From Excoecaria cochinchinensis (taxonomy: Eukaryota; Streptophyta; Magnoliopsida; Malpighiales; Euphorbiaceae): DNA of 64,000 nt. This document shows positions 59,689 through 64,000 of the stretch, in pieces (within the stretch, counting starts at the first letter, position 1; every line of letters begins with the position of its first letter). The translations under genes were made by a program, and so were the position numbers. The notes below the pieces were generated by a model. It was not told the origin of the DNA. It saw only the letters and a list, made by a program, of their open reading frames with translations, and searched no databases. The stretch is taken from positions 2,914,001 through 2,978,000 of the forward strand of contig CANTUQ010000076.1 in NCBI GenBank assembly GCA_947683425.1, read 5' to 3'.

Positions 59689-60202
59689 TATAGTTAAAAA
59701 TGGCAGCTGTCTGCTAAAAAACTTTTATACGCCTATTTCAATTTGTGTACTGTTAGGAGTCTAGTGGTAAATTCTGGTGCAAAAATGAGATAAAATATGT
59801 CTCCGAAAGTCAAACTGAAGTTAGCCTTTGGTTCGGTTCAAATAGTAACCAAGTTTGACTAATCTTTGAATTAATTTTTAATGATGATAAATGGAGTCAA
59901 AATGATATTTTGAAGGTATAGAATGACTCTAGATGATATTTTGAAATTTTAGACAGCAAAAAATTTATTTTTACAGCAATGCAGAAAAAGTGTCTAATCG
60001 GACCGTTTTAAGTGAACCAAACCTCAAATGGGCACCGATTGAGCTAAAATTTTGTATGGAAACTATATTCTATATTTTAAGAATGTTGGAATTTTTTGGG
60101 GAGAAAATGAACTGAGAAAATGATAAAAATTATTTTTGGTTCAAAAATGGGCTTAAATAGATTAGACCACTTTGGTTGGACTAGGCCCAGTCCATTAAAC
60201 CA

Positions 60203-60213
60203 CCTATAAATAG
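60203..60213 (+). promoter_or_regulatory. TATA box of the E7 LTR
   Basis: CCTATAAATAG aligns with CATATAAATAG in the E6 5' LTR (43866-43876), followed in all copies by a short spacer and CTCTTCTTC-type leader. The conserved position supports a Pol II core promoter. Confidence 0.65.
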
Positions 60214-61360
60214 CCTAACTAGCAGAATTCTCTATAAAAAACATGAAAAATCCAGCAGCTCTCTCCTCCACTTCCTTAGCCGAATTGACCTCCATTAATC
60301 TTCCTCTATCTTTCTTTAATTCTCTCTTCATCTCTCCTCAAATCTTAACCTAATAAGTAAATTTTAGAACCCCTACAACATAGTAGTGGTGATTGGAGTC
60401 CATTTGAAGTGATTGAAGTGGGGAAAACTAAGACTTGAAAGTTTGGGTGTAAAATTGAGGTAAGTGATTTAAGTGTTTTTAAATTGGTTCAAGGGTTCTT
60501 ATAGGTACTTTAAGATGCGTAGGTTATGTTTATGTGATTATATTGCGAAAAAGGAAGCGAGATTTTGAGTAGATCTTGATGTATCTTTTCATCTTCCATT
60601 AGGTAACCAAGGTGAGGAAGGTTCCTCGAAAGGCAAACACAAGGAAAAAGAGTACTAAGGAGTGTTAAGCAAGGATCTAAGGTTAGTGATTTCAAAATCC
60701 ATCTATTTTCATGACTTAAGTTTGAATTTAGGTTATGTCTAAGAACAAAGTATGCGAAATATGCATGTTTAATTTTATCTAACCTTATAAACATGCTTAA
60801 GAAGGCTAAAAATGATGATTTAGATCGTTAAAATGAAAAGTTAACCGAATGATATTCCTTGGATTTTCCATAATATGTATGATGTTTATGGCATATAAAT
60901 GATGTATATGTGTTGTTTGGCATGAGATTTCATTAATTGAATGAATAAAGGAAAGAAAAATAAACATGATGGATGATGCATGCCTTGGCCGAATGGTGTA
61001 CATGGTGAAAATTTTGATTTTTAATGTGTTATGATGTCATATAATGGTATAATTAGGTCAAATAACATATAATGAAGCTAAATGAATGATAAATGAGGTA
61101 AAAATAATTTATGGTGAATGTATAACATGTTGGCCGAATGGTATGTATGTAAATACTAATGTATACCATGTTGAAATAATGAGTTAAATGGCATAATGAT
61201 TAATTTAGATTGAAAAGAATCTAATGGCAAGGTAAGATTCCATTAATTGTGCATATTGTAACATAAAAATGTATAATTAAAACATTTTAATTTCCTATGT
61301 AGCATTCTGGTAATCAAATCTAGTTCAGGACATAGTGGTTAGCCATAGGGACACCAAACT

Positions 61361-61393
61361 GGGGGGGAGGGGGCGGGGGGGGGGGGGGGGGGG
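61361..61393 (+). repeat. G-rich homopolymer tract
   Basis: 33 bases with 31 G, one A and one C. In the E6 LTRs the corresponding place reads ACTGCGGGTG or ACCGCGGGTG, so the tract arose by expansion of a short G run, or partly by assembly error. Confidence 0.85.
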
Positions 61394-61666
61394 TGAGCAT
61401 GACGTCTCACTTATTGTAGGCCAATGACTGTCCTACCCAATGTATTGAATGTTGAAATGCCAAATGAAATGAAATGAAATGTAGAGGTGGTCCTTCGGGG
61501 TCCCTTTAACATGTATTGAACCCATAGGGTTCATGTCTCGTGTATCTAGTTCGAAGATTTCTGCCAATATTATACAAGGGGCAATATGATAAAAATGTGA
61601 GTAAAAATGAAATTTATGATGAAAAAGAACCTAATTGAAAGAAATAAAAAGTTTAGGGATAAAATG

Positions 61667-63022
61667 TGTTGTGCTAAATCCGCAAGTGTACGGTTTACCG
61701 ATTATAGCACTTAAGATATCGTTCCCATGAAGAATGTAGATTGATTATTACCTACTATTACTATTTGATTTTAATCTTGTTTACAATATCCAATAATTCT
61801 GATGATAGAACTAAACTACTAGTGGAATACTAAATTAACTAAGCCTAATTAATAACAATCAAAGAAGACAAATAGGATTAATGATAATGAGTTGATAATT
61901 GATAAAACTTGAAATAATTATTCTTGCTTATTAAGGTAATCTTGTCATGCAAGCCAAGTTAATTAATATTCCAATTCAATCTCTCGACATGAATTAGAGT
62001 CCCTAAAACATGCATTTATAATTCTAACTCCTAACTCTCATTAATGAACTACTTAATTATACATGCATATTTCAGGATTAATTAACAACCTATAACAATC
62101 ATCTAACATTCTGATTTCTCAAGTGTGTTTTAATGATGAAATTATATTAGCTTTAAGTAGGAATCTATCTCTCAACTAAACTCTTACTTATTATGATTAT
62201 TCATCAAATACTAATAGAAAATTCTGCAAACAAGAATGCTATATTGATATGAATAATAAAATATAACATTTAAGATTCAAGTTCTTAAAACATCATTGAA
62301 TATTTACAAAGAAAAAGTAAAGATTAGGAGTTAGAAGAAGGAGATCTCTCAACCCTTTTTCTCTTCACAAAATATGTAATCTTCTCCTTTGCTATTGCCT
62401 TCTTCTCAAAATAGCAAAACAAACTCAAGAATTTACAACTACAGAAACTGTTCTCCATTCTTACAAAAATTCTTAAATTAAAATTCTATATATTTAAATT
62501 TATCAACTGAATCCTATAAATATGTCTTCAATCCTTGTGCCCCTTGAAATTCCTCTTCAAAAGAGTTGTAAAGCTTGGTAAAAAGGCTTGACTCTTCAAG
62601 TGACCCTTCAGAATAACTGCCCACAGTCATCACTGTCATGCGCGCGACAAAAAATGAATCTTCACTCTACTGACTTTTCTGCTGGCGTTGACTAGCTTCT
62701 TCTTCCTTGCTTTGTCATGCTCGCAACCTCGTTCGCGCCCGCGATAGAACGTGGCTCTCCTTTAGCTCAGCTTCTTTTCTTTTTCCCTTACTTCTTCTTA
62801 TGCACCTTAGGTCATGCTCGTGGCTATCATGGCGCCCGCGACATAGACCATCTCTCCATTGCTTAATAAGCTCCTTTTGTCAAGTTTTCTCCATTTCCTC
62901 CTAAACTCACACAATATAAAACAAAACATAAAACATTCCAAATTCTAACATAACTAACCACAATTGAACATGATTTTAAACACAAAACACTAACTAAATA
63001 TGAGCTATTTAAGTTCATGTCA
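61667..63022 (-). repeat. E8 LTR (about 1.36 kb), lineage uncertain
   Basis: The plus strand starts TGTTGTGCTAAATCCGCAAG and ends TTCATGTCA, followed by AGTCCCCATACTT, whose complement is a polypurine tract. The LTR is thus the 3' LTR of a minus-strand element. The phrases GCAAGTGTACGG and CCTTTGCTTGTCGTCAAGCA after the end are common in plant Ty3/gypsy elements of the Athila kind, from memory. CpG-rich pieces like those of the E5 LTR are at 62636-62860. The open frame 62707-62904 lies within these and is not a gene. Confidence 0.7.
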
Positions 63023-63500
63023 AGTCCCCATACTTAAACCTTTGCTTGTCGTCAAGCAAAAATTCAAACATCTAAGAAACACAACATAAATTTTTAGCTT
63101 CTCCAAAATAGATGTAGCAATTCAACAAGATATCTTAACTATAAAAGAAGTTAAATACATGATAATCAACATTCAACTTCCAATGCTCAACAATGATAGA
63201 TAAACAAGTTGCATAACATATATAATAAATTTACCAAATATCTCAATCTATTAAAAATAAGATCAATGAATATAAAGTCAAAATGCTAATCAAGCTATCT
63301 AGCCAACATGTTAGTTTCCAAATCTAGAAATTCTAAGAACAAAGGTAGCTATTTAGGACAAAAATTTTTCACACACATTCACTTGCATTTCTCATGGCAT
63401 TTTTAGACTTCTTTTTTTTTATTATTCTTATTCTGCAGTGGGTGCATTTTATGCTCCATCCCACTTTTTTTTTTCTTTGCTTTCTTTTCTTTTCTACTTG
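63023..63500 (-). other. E8 internal 3' region
   Basis: Starts with the purine tract (minus strand AAGTATGGGGACT). Otherwise AT-rich with poly-pyrimidine runs (63411-63420, 63466-63495). No coding domain. Interrupted at 63501 by E9. Confidence 0.55.
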
Positions 63501-64000
63501 TGTAACACCCCGATACCCCCGTTGGAAGGATACCGGAGCACTACCCAACACTCACTCACAAACATGCATGCATCTTAGTGGAAGCATTCAATAAAATGAT
63601 AAAACATATATAAATGAACACAATATATTTATATATAATATTCGAAAATATTACATAAAGATCCTTAAATATTTACATATACAGCTATACAAAAATAAAT
63701 TACATATACAAAAGATATAGGAGGAGAAAACAAAATAAAACTCTCTAACTCCTATGTGGCCGACCTGCAGAAACTCGACTCGAACCGAACTCAAAAACTT
63801 GTCACCTACATGGGAGAATAACCCGTTCTAAGCGATGACGCTTAGTGGGGAGGAAACACAAATAATAGACTATCGAAGTCACAACTATTAAGCACTAATA
63901 ATACCATACAGATATATAAATAAAAATAACACAAAAATAAAAGTGAAACAACATGCCAAAAATCCTTACCAAAGTGAAAGAAACATATATTTATAAACAC
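63501..64000 (-). repeat. E9: Tekay-type LTR, partial (runs off the right edge)
   Basis: It begins TGTAACACCCCGATACCC, like the E4 LTR left end (TGTAACACCCCGATCGG), and shares CTCTAACTCCTATGTGGCCG with E4. The stem-loop CTAAGCGATGACGCTTAG is at 63828-63845, 327 bases from this end, as in E4. That arrangement makes the LTR minus-oriented with its 3' tip at 63501. The rest is outside the window. Confidence 0.85.

Larger units (their letters stand above)
59520..61666 (+). repeat. E7: chromovirus-type LTR with a 5S-like segment
   Basis: The start TGTATTGGCCC resembles the E6 LTR start TGTAATAGCCC. From about 59740 to 61660 it is a diverged copy of E6 LTR sequence, including GTTCGGTTCAA, the TATA box CCTATAAATAG (60203-60213), the AAATTGAGGTAAG leader piece and the GAGCATGACGTCTCAC segment. 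Positions 59633-59688 hold a 5S rRNA-like sequence absent from E6. A 33-base G-rich run lies at 61361-61393. The LTR is cut at 61667 by E8. Confidence 0.75.

Overview
This window is plant nuclear DNA made almost entirely of nested transposable elements. I found no intact host gene, rRNA gene or tRNA gene. Signs of a flowering plant with a repeat-rich genome are AT-rich DNA, Ty3/gypsy elements of the Tat/Ogre-like and chromodomain (Tekay/Del-like) kinds, two CACTA transposons ending in CACTACAAG-type termini, a hAT-like MITE, and GT-AG introns in a captured plant transcription-factor fragment. The species cannot be told from the sequence. All retroelement reading frames are broken.

Layout, using labels E1-E9. 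E1 (1-7299, minus strand) is the 5' part of a Tat-like element with RT, protease-region and gag remnants and its 5' LTR at 4704-7299. It sits in the 5' LTR of E3, a Tat-like element on the plus strand that, with its insertions, spans 7300-59519. E3's LTR holds CACTA-1 (8012-14501, TSD TAT), which itself holds a hAT-like MITE (11187-11942). E3's gag/protease (16362-18927) is split by E4 (18928-29577, minus strand, TSD TCAGT with one change), a gag-only element with two ~1.96-kb LTRs. E4 holds CACTA-2 (20923-26238), which carries a spliced fragment of a GARP/MYB-CC (PHR1-like) transcription factor. After 177 more bases, E3 is split again by the composite E5 (29755-59440, minus strand, TSD GTTAG on both sides).

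Inside E5: its 3' LTR (29755-36381) contains a solo LTR (30854-33602, TSD AGACT). A short internal remnant abuts a truncated minus-strand Tat-like copy, E2 (about 36961-43355). E2 lies in the 5' LTR of a plus-strand Tekay-like chromovirus, E6 (43356-57349: gag, protease, RT, RNase H, integrase, chromodomain, 3' LTR). E6's gag is split by a 4.09-kb solo LTR (45836-49927, TSD CGGCA). A mosaic of LTR pieces (57350-58442) leads to the surviving part of E5's 5' LTR (58443-59440).

Right of E5, E3 resumes for about 80 bases and then meets E7 (59520-61666), a chromovirus-type LTR whose upstream part carries a 5S rRNA-like segment with both Pol III control boxes. E7 is broken by LTR E8 (61667-63022), whose internal region is broken in turn by LTR E9 (63501 to the window end).

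The most interesting signals are the 5S-like segment in the E7 LTR, the captured GARP gene in CACTA-2, and several sets of short inverted repeats in the LTRs whose arms differ between copies yet still pair, including one stem-loop about 300-370 bases from the 3' end of most Tekay-like LTRs.
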